A stretch of 64,000 bases of DNA from Triglochin maritima (lineage: Eukaryota; Streptophyta; Magnoliopsida; Alismatales; Juncaginaceae). The position numbers and the translations under genes were made by a program. The stretch lies in contig OY821787.1 in NCBI GenBank assembly GCA_963682175.1, positions 26,142,501 to 26,206,500 of the forward strand, in the 5' to 3' direction. Shown in pieces: positions 55,475-64,000 of the stretch. The notes below the pieces were generated by a model, which was not told the DNA's origin, ran no database searches, and saw nothing but the letters and a program-made list of their open reading frames with translations. Position 1 is the first letter of the stretch. Each line of letters starts with the position of its first letter.

Positions 55475-57592
55475 TGTAACGTCCTGAAACGGCAGAAATT
55501 TAAAAATTATTTATCAAAGCATCAGAGACCAATAATCAAAGACGAGACTATTACTTCTCATAAAACATAAAAGCGGTGCACCAGATTACATCAGAGTTTG
55601 TCAAAAACCATATATGATTACAACAGAACAGTAAAAGAAGATAAACGTAATCATGTCGACCTCAGTGGTCAGAATAGAGGATCTGATCCCAAGATACACG
55701 CGCACGCTGATCACCACCCAACTGGACCTACTGCGGTCCTGAAAAAGATGCAACAACAATGCTTGAGTTTCCATAAGGAAACCCCGTATGCCGAGCTCAC
55801 CTATATGCATGCAGTAGTACAAATGAACCTATCATACTAGTAGCATGTCATGTCATCGACAGAAAGGAAAACAGTTACCCCAAAGGGTAACATGGGACAT
55901 CAGTTCGACAATCATCATCAGGTCTCCCGAGGAGACCTACCGTAGGCACATACGGTCTAACGGAACAAGACGTGACGCCCCCCACACGCGGCTAGACTAA
56001 TCATGGGGTTCGGTAAGGAGCATCCGCCAGGTCCGCGCCATAAGAAACATATTTGTAACTTCGTGGTCGAAACCACACAAACAGAGTCATCACTCGGTCG
56101 GTCCATCAATCATCATCTCAGTAGATGCCCATCTGAGGAACATAGCCGGAACAACATCGGCCCATCAATCATCATCGCCGGAACAACATCGGCGGCATCA
56201 CCGGAACAACATTGGTGGTCCATCAATACGTCTGGCACAACATCGGACGGGTCCAGACCGAAGTCTGCAAGGTCATCAGGCTCCACGAGCCGTGGACACC
56301 AACCGCGTCGCTATAAAAGCAGGACAGCGACCTCCGTACCCCCTCAGGCTGGTAGTCACCTCGCCCAACGACAGTTGCGTGCCCGCACAATCATCATACA
56401 TTGGGATCTGTGATCCCTCAGGCCTGTTATACTACAATGAGTCCAATCAATCCATCATATCAGTCACGATCCATACATTGATGTGACGCGTCCCGGACAC
56501 CCACACTCTTCCACACGGCGGTCCCTGGGACAGAGTTGGCATCCTAAGCGGAACCAGGAGTTCTGTCCTGTGCAAAACGGGCGACCAAAAGAGACCACTC
56601 GGTCTACCGTTTTCCTCAAAGGAATCGGTCGTCCGGAAGTGACATTCGGTCGACCACTTCCACAAGGGAAATCGGTCGACCGAATGTGACAACTCGGTCG
56701 ACCTCTTCCTCAAGGGAATCGGTCGACCAAAGCGTATGCAACGGTCGAACTATTTGCGCAACACATAAGTCCTAACGGTCTACTGAAGGTCTAAAACCGG
56801 TCGACCGAAACAATGTTAAAATCCGGAGTCTGGTCAACATCAAAAATAGAACGATCGGTCGACCGACTCAGGGGTCTCGGTCGACTGAAAATTAACAGGG
56901 CATCCTAGTATTTCTACGTCAAATAACGGTCGACCGAACACTTAAAAACGGTTGAACAACATGCATAATAATTCAATACACTTATGTTTCGGTCGACCGA
57001 ACAAAGGAACCGGTCGACCGAACACACCAGACAGACAATAAATACTCTACTTCGGTCGACCGCCCGAAGGGCCCGGTCGACCGTTGGTCGTCATCAACCT
57101 CGCGCCAGCCGTGGTTTTTCGCCGCTCTTGACGCCGGGGAGGTCTCTGACCTCCCCCGACCGACCAACAACATCCCACTAACATGGGGAAGCAACAAAAC
57201 CAAACTAGAAGCCGACATACCTCTCAAAAAGCAACGAACCCGCCGGAGCCTCGCTCGTGCCTCTGTTGCCTCCGGTGATCCTCCTCGCGCGCTAAGCTCC
57301 GCTCACGACCACCGCTGGTTCCGCCTCCGTCTCCTCTGGTGCCGCTGGAAAGGAAGAGGAAGGGAGAATGAGAGAGTGAGGGAGAGGAACGGATTTCTCT
57401 CCTCAAAACCCAACAAAACCATCATCACCCCACCCCTACTCCATCACCCTACCCCTCATCCACAGTGCACGCCACCTCTCTTCCCCATGCACCCACTGTT
57501 CCCGACACCTCTTCCCCATGCAAATCCACCCTAAACACCTCTCTCCTCCTAATCCCCTCATTAGCACCCATAATGGGTTTAGGGTTCTTACA
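55475..57592 (-). repeat. G2 5' LTR (B)
   Basis: 2118 bp, TGTAACGTCC to TTCTTACA. Contains 11 exact GGTCGACC cores between 56640 and 57085. Right of it host intron resumes at 57593. Its partner at the other end is lost, so no target duplication can be checked. Confidence 0.9.
56600..57090. repeat. CGGTCGACCG palindrome cluster, G2 LTR
   Basis: Eleven exact GGTCGACC cores and several variants (GGTCGAAC, GGTCGTCC, GGTCGACT) in about 490 bp. The same motif as in the copia LTRs though the LTR is otherwise unrelated. Confidence 0.85.
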
Positions 57593-58601
57593 GTCTGTTT
57601 TACCCGACATGTGGTAATTGTAAAAGTCCTAATACATTCTAAAACTCTCTAAATTCAAAAGTGAAAATAGAATTTAACACTTCGAAATGCTTTTTAGATT
57701 ATGAAACTGAAGATCACTTTCAAGATCCAACTTTAATGTAATTTACACATGCTTGGACTTATAGATACATCTAAAGATCCGAGTTCAATTCCTGGTTCAG
57801 GTATGGTACCATGCTCAAAGGTAAACTGCTCATCATCAGTGTGAAAAAGGTAAAAAAACTGAACTATAGTAATTTTTGAAATTAACATAAATTGCAAAAT
57901 ACTTAGAACTTCGAGTGATGTTAAAATCATTTTTTATTAGTAATAAAACAAAGATATGTATGGCCTAATTGTCGGCATGACATGGAGATTCTCGCTCAAT
58001 GTTACTTTTTTAGTCTCTTCTTTTTACTTAACATACATTACCCTCACATTTTTCATTCTTTGGTGAAGGTCCCAATGCGTTTTCAAATTATATATTTAAA
58101 AGAGAAAAAAAAATCAAACTTGGTGAATGAAACAATCATGTTACCGATTTCTCCTACGTGGCCTCGTCAATCAGTTATCAAGCTCATTTTTTTGCAAAGA
58201 AACTAAATGTAACTTGCCTTATGGCAGATTATGGATATACTTTTAAATCCTTTTGCAACGGATACAGTTCACAAATGTTTCATAATACAAATATATATTT
58301 GAAATCTTTCTAACATTAATTATATAGTTGATCAAGTTACTAATATACATATTCATTTTGATCTGTTTTTCTCCTCAATTTGCATTTTGGTGAAAGCATA
58401 GATCAAATTGTGATTATTATTTTTGTAATCTTTCTTATTATAAGAAAAGAAAGCCCGTTTAGTGAAATTGTTCTTTCCAATTTTTCGTGGACAATTCTGG
58501 ATTGTTAATAGGGAGCTATTTTTTGTATGCAAAGCTACATTTCCTATATATATGCACCTTTTTTGTTCTTAATATGGCACGTATATCTCTATTCACTGCA
58601 G
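57593..58601 (+). other. Intron 7, right part
   Basis: About 1 kb of AT-rich intron, no element recognised, ending in a good acceptor (ttcactgcag) at 58601. Confidence 0.55.
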
Positions 58602-58664
58602 GCGAGGCTTCACCAATACGAAGAAACACTTAAAGATTCACCAAATGACTTATCTGCTCTTGAA
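58602..58664 (+). CDS. Host exon 9, start of TPR region
   Basis: 63 bases, phase 0 at both ends, acceptor CACTGCAG and donor GAA|GTGAGT. Reads A-RLHQYEETLKDSPNDLSALE. A helix with L-x-x-Y-E-x-x-L followed by S-P-x-D-x-x-A-L-E is a TPR signature; in family members, as I recall, it continues G-A-A-V-T-L-A-E-L in the next exon. That exon lies outside the window because G3 starts 27 bases after the donor. Confidence 0.85.
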
Positions 58665-58691
58665 GTGAGTGTAACCATTTATTTTTATTTG

Positions 58692-60868
58692 TGTAACATC
58701 CCGAAACAACGGAAAATTTAAAATTTAAATAATCAAGACATCACTCAGATGAAATCATCAACAGGAATGTTACTCGAATAAATCAACAGTCGGTGCACCA
58801 TTAATACAACAGAGTTTGTCAAAAGACGTGATTACAACGATACAAGAAAGACAGATAAAGTAATCACGACGATCTCGAAGAGTCCGATGAGGATCCTAAC
58901 CCCAAAATGTGTGCGCCCGCTGTCACCACCCGGCAGAACCTACTGCGGTCCTGAAACATGAATCAAACAACGATGCCTGAGTTTCCCATTAGGAAACCCC
59001 GTATGCCAAGCACTCCTAAATGCATGCAATAGTACGGTAAAAGAACCTATCATACTAATAGCATGTCATGTCACATCTGCAATGCATCAAATCCCTCAAC
59101 AGGGTAAACGGGACCTCGGTCCAACAACGACGACCCTCAACAGGGTGCACAAGGACATCAGTCCAGCAACAACAACAACGAGTCTCCCTCGGAAACCTAC
59201 CGTAGGCACATACGGTCTTACGGACAGTACGCGACGCGTCCCCCCACACGCGACTACTCGAGCCTAAGGGATCGGTGAGGAGCGTCCGCACTTCCGTGCA
59301 AGGAACCACGTGGTCAACACCACCTTCGACGGAGCCGTAGCCCGGTCGGTCAACATCCCAGGATAGGTGCCCAATCGGGGATCCTCGCTGGCACAACCTC
59401 AGCGGCATCGCCGGCACAACATCGACGGTACAACATACGTCTGGCACAACATCGGACGACACAACCACGGCCGGAACATCGTCGGCACCATCATCGCCGG
59501 CAAAAACCTCGGCGGTACATCATACGTCCGGCACGACATCGGACGGGTCCAGACCATAGTCAGCAGGGTCATCATGCTCCACGAGCCATGCGTCACACGC
59601 ATTGGGATCCGCGATCCCTCAGGTCTGCTACTCATCAGAGAGTAAGGCAACAACTCGTCACACCACGTCCAATCCGAAGGTGGCGCGACCCAAGTGTCCA
59701 CACTCTTCCACACGGCGGTCCCTGGGCGGTACGAGCACGTACCCGCCGTCACCTCCCGGCTCACACTCTAAGCGAGGACACGGGTTTTCGTGGACAGAGT
59801 TGACACGATCACAAGACCAGGAATCCAGTTTTGCACACAACCGGTCGACCGAAAAAGTCTAACTGGTCGACCGTCCCCAATGGTTCGGTTGACCGAAAGT
59901 CTACAACGGTCGAACTATTCTGCGCATCACTTAAGTCCAAACGGTCGAACAGAAGTCTAAAACCGGTCGACCGAATACGAGGTCAAAATCCGGAGTTGGT
60001 CAAAATCACCAAAGACTAATCGGTCGACCGACTCAGGGGTCCCGGTCGACCGAAAACTACCAGGGTCATCCTAATAGTCTACGTCAAATAACGGTCGAAC
60101 AATAAACACGAACGGTCGAACGATATGCATAAAATAACAGGTACACTTAAGTTCCGGTCGAACGACCACAAGGAACGGTTGACCAAAAACAGACAGGCAA
60201 TCCGATCCACCAGCAAAATGCACGACCGGTCGACCGCCTCAAGGCATCGTTTGACCGGTGATGGTTAAAATCGGCAAAATACACTAGATCCGGTCGACCG
60301 CCCATAGGGACCCGGTCGACCGATGGTCGACTTCAACCTCACGCCAGCCGAGGATTTACGCAACTCTCGTCGCCGGGGAGATCTCCGACCTCCCCCGACC
60401 GACCAACAACAACCCACCAACGTGGGGAAGCAACACAAACAAGCTAGAAGCTGGCATACCTCAAGAGAAGGACGAACTACGTCGGAGCACCGCTCGCGCC
60501 TCCGTCACCTCCTCGACAGCAACCACCTTCGCACGCCTCACCTCCTCGCCTCCGCGACTCCGAGCTCGGCACCGCACGCCGGAGCAGCCGCAACGTCCTT
60601 TGGTCGAATGAAGAGAAGAGAGAAGAAAGTGAGAGAGAGATGGTGTATGAAAATGGAAGAAGAAGAAGGAAAGAGGGACGGATTTTGGTTATAAAACCCA
60701 AAACCAAACCCCCAACAACAACCTCCTCCCTCAACACCACCCTACAGCCCCCCAACCCATCACCTTCCTTTCCCTTCCCTGTGCAACCCACTGTTCATCA
60801 CCCATTCCCCATGCAAATCACCCCTTAAACATCATTAGCACCTTAATCCCTAGGTTAGGGATATAACA
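58692..60868 (-). repeat. G3 3' LTR
   Basis: 2177 bp, TGTAACATCC to ATAACA. Eight exact GGTCGACC cores between 59840 and 60330 and many GGTCGAAC variants. The polypurine tract (minus strand AAGTTGGGTGGAT) follows at 60869-60885. Confidence 0.9.
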
Positions 60869-60885
60869 ATCCACCCAACTTAAAA

Positions 60886-61432
60886 GGATTTCGTCCCGAA
60901 ATCAAAGCAACTACTCACCGAAAAGCTCTGGATACTGCCTTCTGACTTCCTCGATCTCCCAAGTGGCCTCGCGCTCACTGTGATGCTGCCACCGGACCTT
61001 CACCATCGGAATGGTCCGCCTCCTGAGCTGGTGATCCATACGATCAACGATCTCGACTGGTCTCTCCTCGAGTGACAAGTCCTGCTGTATCTATGGTACT
61101 GAAATCTCAATCACATGGGTTGGATCTGCAACGTAATTCCTCAGCATCGATACATGGAAGACGTTGTGAAGACCCGAAAACTGTGGTGGCAAAGCAATCC
61201 TGTAAGCAACCTCTCCGACTCGGTCTAGGATCTCAAACGGCCCCATATACCTCGGACTGAGCTTCCCCTTTTTACCAAACATCATCACTCCTCGGGCAGG
61301 GGAAATCTTCAGAAACACGTGGTCACAAACCTCGAAGCTCAACGCCCGTCTGCGTCTGTCGGCATAACTCTTCTGCCTGCTCTGTGCTGTGGCCAATCTC
61401 CTCCTGATCACATCTACCTTCTCTGCATACAT
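60886..61432 (-). pseudogene. G3 integrase C-terminus and chromodomain-like tail
   Basis: From 61432: MYAEKVDVIRRRLATAQSRQ, VCDHVFLKISPARGVMMFG, KLSPRYMGPFEILDRVGEVA (the GPY/F module) and NVFHVSMLRNYVADPTHVI. After a stop at 61092 the same style continues with DLSLEERPVEIVDRM and IPMVKVRWQHHSEREATWE, the chromodomain-like end that would guide integration to marked chromatin. Preceded by TAG at 61433-61435 where the family likely has CAG. Confidence 0.82.
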
Positions 61433-62364
61433 CTACACGAGCTCTGGCCCCACTAACTGCCTCTCACCCACATCACTCTAGCATACCGGTGATCTGCAAG
61501 GCCTCCCGTACAAGGCCTTGTACGGTGCCATCCCAATACTCGAATGGTAGTTGTTGTTGTAGGCGAACTCTATCAGCGGCAGGTGCTCATCCCAGTGTCC
61601 CGACCAATCCAGTGTGCATGCTCTCAACATATCCTCTAAGGTCTGAATCGTCCTCTCTGACTAACCATCTGTCTGCGGATGAAACACTGTACTGAACCTC
61701 AGACGCATCCCCAAAGCCTGCTGCAGACTCCCCCAAAATCTGGAAGTGAACCTGGGATCTCTATCAGAGATGATGCTCACTGGTACGCCGTGCAATCTGA
61801 CTATCTCCTCCACGTACAACTAGCTAGACCCTCCAAAGGCAACGTGGTCCTGATCGCTAAGAAGTACGCCGACTTGGTCAGTCGATCGACTATCACCCAA
61901 ATCGCGTCGTGGAATCTCCTCGTCTTCGGCAACCCCGTGACAAAGTCCATCGTCATGTGCTCCCACTTCCACACAGGAAGCTCAATACACTGCATCGGTC
62001 CCGTTGGCCTTTGATGCTCAATCTTCACCTGCTGACAGACTAAGCATCGCTCCACAAACTCTACAATGTCCCTCTTCATGCCCTTCCACCAGAAGTTCCG
62101 CTGCAGGTCCTTATACATCTTCGTGCTCCCCGGGTGAATGGTGTATCTAGCTCTGTGTGCCTCCTCCATAATGTCATCTCTCAGCCCCTCGAACTTCGGC
62201 ACCCAGATCCGACTCCTGAACCTCAGACCACCATCAACCCCCACACTAAACTCTGATCCATCTCTGGAAGCCAACTGTAGCAGACCAGCTAACTCATTAT
62301 CCCCCTGCTGAGCCTGAACCAACCGCGAGACAGTCTGCGGCTCCACCCGAAGCCCAGCAATCAC
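61433..62364 (-). pseudogene. G3 integrase core
   Basis: From 62364: QPQ-type start, [20 protein letters not shown], then [20 protein letters not shown] (zinc region), [20 protein letters not shown] (first Asp), and a stop at about 61820 where a TAG interrupts Leu-Ala-Ser. The second Asp block and the region with the Glu read only in pieces from 61800 to 61500. Breaks include a TAG near 61480. Confidence 0.82.
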
Positions 62365-63523
62365 TGCTCCCTCTAAAACCCTCTATGAACAGTCTCCACT
62401 CTGACAATGCCTCGAGTAGCCTCCACTCCTGGATGCGCAGACTCGCAACTGAAACCTCCACCTTCCTGCTTAGTGCATCTGCGACCGAATTCGCCTTCCC
62501 CGGATGATAGGAAATGGTGAAGTCGTAGTCCTTAATGAACTCAAGCCATCTGCGTTGCCTTATATTCAGCTCCCTCTGAGAGAACAAATACTTCAAGCTC
62601 TGATGATCGGTGAAGACCTCAAACTGCTCGCCATAAAGATAATGTCGCCAGGTCTTCAACGCGTGAACCACCGCTGCTAACTCCAGATCATGAGTAGGGT
62701 AGTTCTTCTCATGTACCTTCAGCTGCCTCGAAGCATACGCAACCACCTTCCCGTGCTGCATCAGAACACAGCCCATGCCAACCCCTGACGCATCACTGTA
62801 AATCACGTAGCCTCCACTGCCACTCGGTAGCGTCAGAATCGGCGCTGTCGTCAGTCTCCTCTTCAGCTCCTGAAAACTGTCCTCGCATTTCTGGGACCAA
62901 ACGAACTTGACGCCCTTCTGCGTCAATGCTGTCAACGGCCAAGCGAGTCTGGACAAGTCCTGAATGAACCGCCTGTAATACCCTGCCAGTCCTACGAAAC
63001 TCCTGATCTCCGTCACGCTCGTCGGGGCTCTCCACTGAGTCACTGCCTCGACCTTCGCCGGATCCACCGAAATCCCATCTGCTGACACAATATGCCCCAG
63101 AAATGCCACCTGATCTAACCAAAACTCGCACTTCGTGTACTTGGCATACAACTCCTGATCTCTCAAGATGCCAAGCACAATCCTCAGGTGCTCCCGGTGT
63201 TGTTCCCTGTCAGGCGAGTACACCAAGATGTCATCCACAAACACCACGACAAATCTGTCGAGGTACGGCTGAAATGTCCTATTCATCAAGTCCATGAACG
63301 TTGCAGGTGCATTCGTCAGTCCAAACGGCATCACCAAGAACTCGTAGTGCCCGTATCGTGTCCTGAAGGCTGTCTTCTGAACATCTGCCTCCCTGATCCG
63401 CAACTGGTGATAACCCGAACGCAGATCAATCTTCGAGAAGACTCTCGCTGTCTGCAACTGATCAAACAGATCATCAATCCTGGGCAAAGGGTACCGGTTC
63501 CTAACGGTAACCTTATTCAACAT
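62297..63523 (-). CDS. pol: G3 reverse transcriptase and RNase H
   Basis: 408 codons open. [60 protein letters not shown] and [18 protein letters not shown] (catalytic FVDD), [33 protein letters not shown], then the RNase H domain from [18 protein letters not shown] through [16 protein letters not shown] and [20 protein letters not shown] at 63524-63526 separates it from the upstream RT start where a Tyr codon is expected, and the 3' end runs out of frame into the integrase linker. It looks functional apart from that stop. Confidence 0.9.
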   Translation of the reverse strand: MLNKVTVRNRYPLPRIDDLFDQLQTARVFSKIDLRSGYHQLRIREADVQKTAFRTRYGHYEFLVMPFGLTNAPATFMDLMNRTFQPYLDRFVVVFVDDILVYSPDREQHREHLRIVLGILRDQELYAKYTKCEFWLDQVAFLGHIVSADGISVDPAKVEAVTQWRAPTSVTEIRSFVGLAGYYRRFIQDLSRLAWPLTALTQKGVKFVWSQKCEDSFQELKRRLTTAPILTLPSGSGGYVIYSDASGVGMGCVLMQHGKVVAYASRQLKVHEKNYPTHDLELAAVVHALKTWRHYLYGEQFEVFTDHQSLKYLFSQRELNIRQRRWLEFIKDYDFTISYHPGKANSVADALSRKVEVSVASLRIQEWRLLEALSEWRLFIEGFRGSSDCWASGGAADCLAVGSGSAGG

Positions 63524-63526
63524 CCT

Positions 63527-64000
63527 TTAGTCGATGCACATCCGCAACGACCCATCCTTCTTCTTCACAAACAACACAGGTGCTCCCCATGGCGAGACAC
63601 TCGGTCGGATAAAACCAGAGTCCATCAACTCCTGCAACTGCTTCTTCAGCTCTGTCAACTCAGCAAGTGTCATCCGATACGGTGCCTTCGACTGAGGTGT
63701 CGTGCCAACCGCCAACTCAATGCCGAACTCGATCTCTCGGTGTAGTGGTAAACGAGGAATCTCTACAGGAAACACATCCGGAAACTCCTGTACGACCTCT
63801 ATATCCTCCAACCTCCTCGTCTCAGGATCAGGAACAAACAAAGTCGCCACGAATGCTCTGCAACCCTGATGTATCAGCCTCTGTGCCTTAACCGCAGACA
63901 CAATCAGACGGCCTCCTCTGCTCCTCGTCCCTCTGATCAACACATCAGGCGCGTCCTGCCTCGGAATAAGGATTTTCTTCTCACGGCAGAAGAGTCGCAC
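63527..64000 (-). pseudogene. G3 protease-RT junction, cut by window end
   Basis: 157 codons: [80 protein letters not shown] and GSLRMCID before the TAA. This is the N-terminal part of reverse transcriptase with the linker from the protease. Confidence 0.88.

Larger units (their letters stand above)
37582..57592 (-). mobile_element. Chromovirus G2: tandem, truncated gypsy element with copia guests
   Basis: Reading the minus strand from 57592: 5' LTR (B), gag, protease, reverse transcriptase, RNase H, integrase, then an abrupt switch at 49711/49710 into the middle of a second LTR (A), then gag and protease of a second unit, cut off at 37582. This LTR-body-LTR-body order fits a tandem element made by unequal recombination and later trimmed. 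C3 (38384-47794) and a solo LTR (50331-52338) inserted afterwards. Style of gag and integrase and the kinship with G3, which has a chromodomain-like tail, put it among chromoviruses, Tekay/Del-like. Confidence 0.8.
356..58664 (+). pseudogene. Chloroplast TPR-like protein gene, giant introns, probably inactive
   Basis: Nine short plus-strand exons with GT-AG borders and mostly compatible phases spell the N-terminal half of one protein: a Ser/Leu-rich leader, a KGFGPEP segment, a Ser/Pro/Lys linker, a DRQFMDRLRLLG segment, an acidic EQKKTEEEKATG stretch, an IDYDAP motif, one transmembrane helix and RLHQYEETLKDSPNDLSALE, which has the look of a first TPR helix pair. From memory this order matches the plant 'chloroplast lumen common'/TPR-like family (Arabidopsis At2g37400 type, related to SLOW GREEN 1); no search was run. 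Later exons lie past the window. Intron 2 is about 19 kb and intron 7 about 21.5 kb, both filled with transposons. Exon 2 holds a Harbinger element and is one base out of frame, and the exon 8 donor looks damaged, so a pseudogene is likelier than a working gene. Confidence 0.6.
58692..64000 (-). mobile_element. Chromovirus G3, right end beyond window
   Basis: Same family as G2. The 3' LTR (58692-60868), polypurine tract, a chromodomain-like tail, integrase, RNase H and reverse transcriptase read on the minus strand; protease, gag and the 5' LTR lie beyond 64000. Several stops make it inactive, but less decayed than G2. Confidence 0.9.

Noticed and set aside
60323..60828. Frames of 62-123 codons on both strands near the end of the G3 LTR
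   Set aside because: Within the LTR, differ from the matching region of the G2 LTR and show no domain; probably the untranslated leader of the element transcript.

Overview
This window is nuclear DNA of a flowering plant. It holds no bacterial-style genes. It has plant LTR retrotransposons with tRNA-iMet or tRNA-Asp primer sites, a PIF/Harbinger element, a Mutator-like element (MULE) with a plant mobile domain gene, GT-AG introns, and exons of what looks like a chloroplast TPR protein gene. The species cannot be fixed from the sequence alone.

The organising feature is one plus-strand host gene stretched over more than 58 kb. Short exons that keep phase can be read at 356-526 (tentative), 9972-10032 plus 12520-12565 (one exon split by a transposon), 31658-31695, 33986-34023, 34692-34754, 36705-36805, 36895-36962, 37059-37116 (tentative) and 58602-58664. 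Together they read like the N-terminal half of a plastid TPR-like protein: a transit peptide, a charged linker, one transmembrane helix and the start of the TPR region. The rest lies beyond base 64000. Exon 2 carries a Harbinger insertion and is one base short of keeping frame, and the donor of exon 8 looks lost, so this copy is probably a decaying pseudogene.

Almost everything else is transposons inside its introns. Intron 1 has a CACTA-like end, an 87-88 bp tandem repeat, a foldback repeat and a gag-only copia element (C1, 2904-8339). Intron 2 has a three-level nest: a copia element (C2, 13404-31444, minus) with a MULE (13612-19895) in its left LTR and a gag-protease Ty3/gypsy element (G1, 22173-29591, minus) in its body. 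Introns 3-5 hold a small Mutator MITE, LINE scraps and a 1.1 kb palindrome. Intron 7 holds a tandem chromovirus (G2, 37582-57592, minus) broken by a full copia (C3, 38384-47794) and by a solo LTR of the same copia family (50331-52338). Intron 8 begins with a third chromovirus copy (G3, from 58692) that runs off the window.

Two things stand out. First, the MULE carries two convergent multi-exon genes: a plant mobile domain protein, and a transposase whose C-terminus is fused to an OTU-type cysteine protease. Each is broken by a single TAG that looks like a former CAG. Second, the palindrome CGGTCGACCG is clustered in the LTRs of three unrelated retrotransposon families (C1, C3/solo, G2/G3). 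Exon borders, element ends and target duplications were read by eye; no alignment or database search was run.
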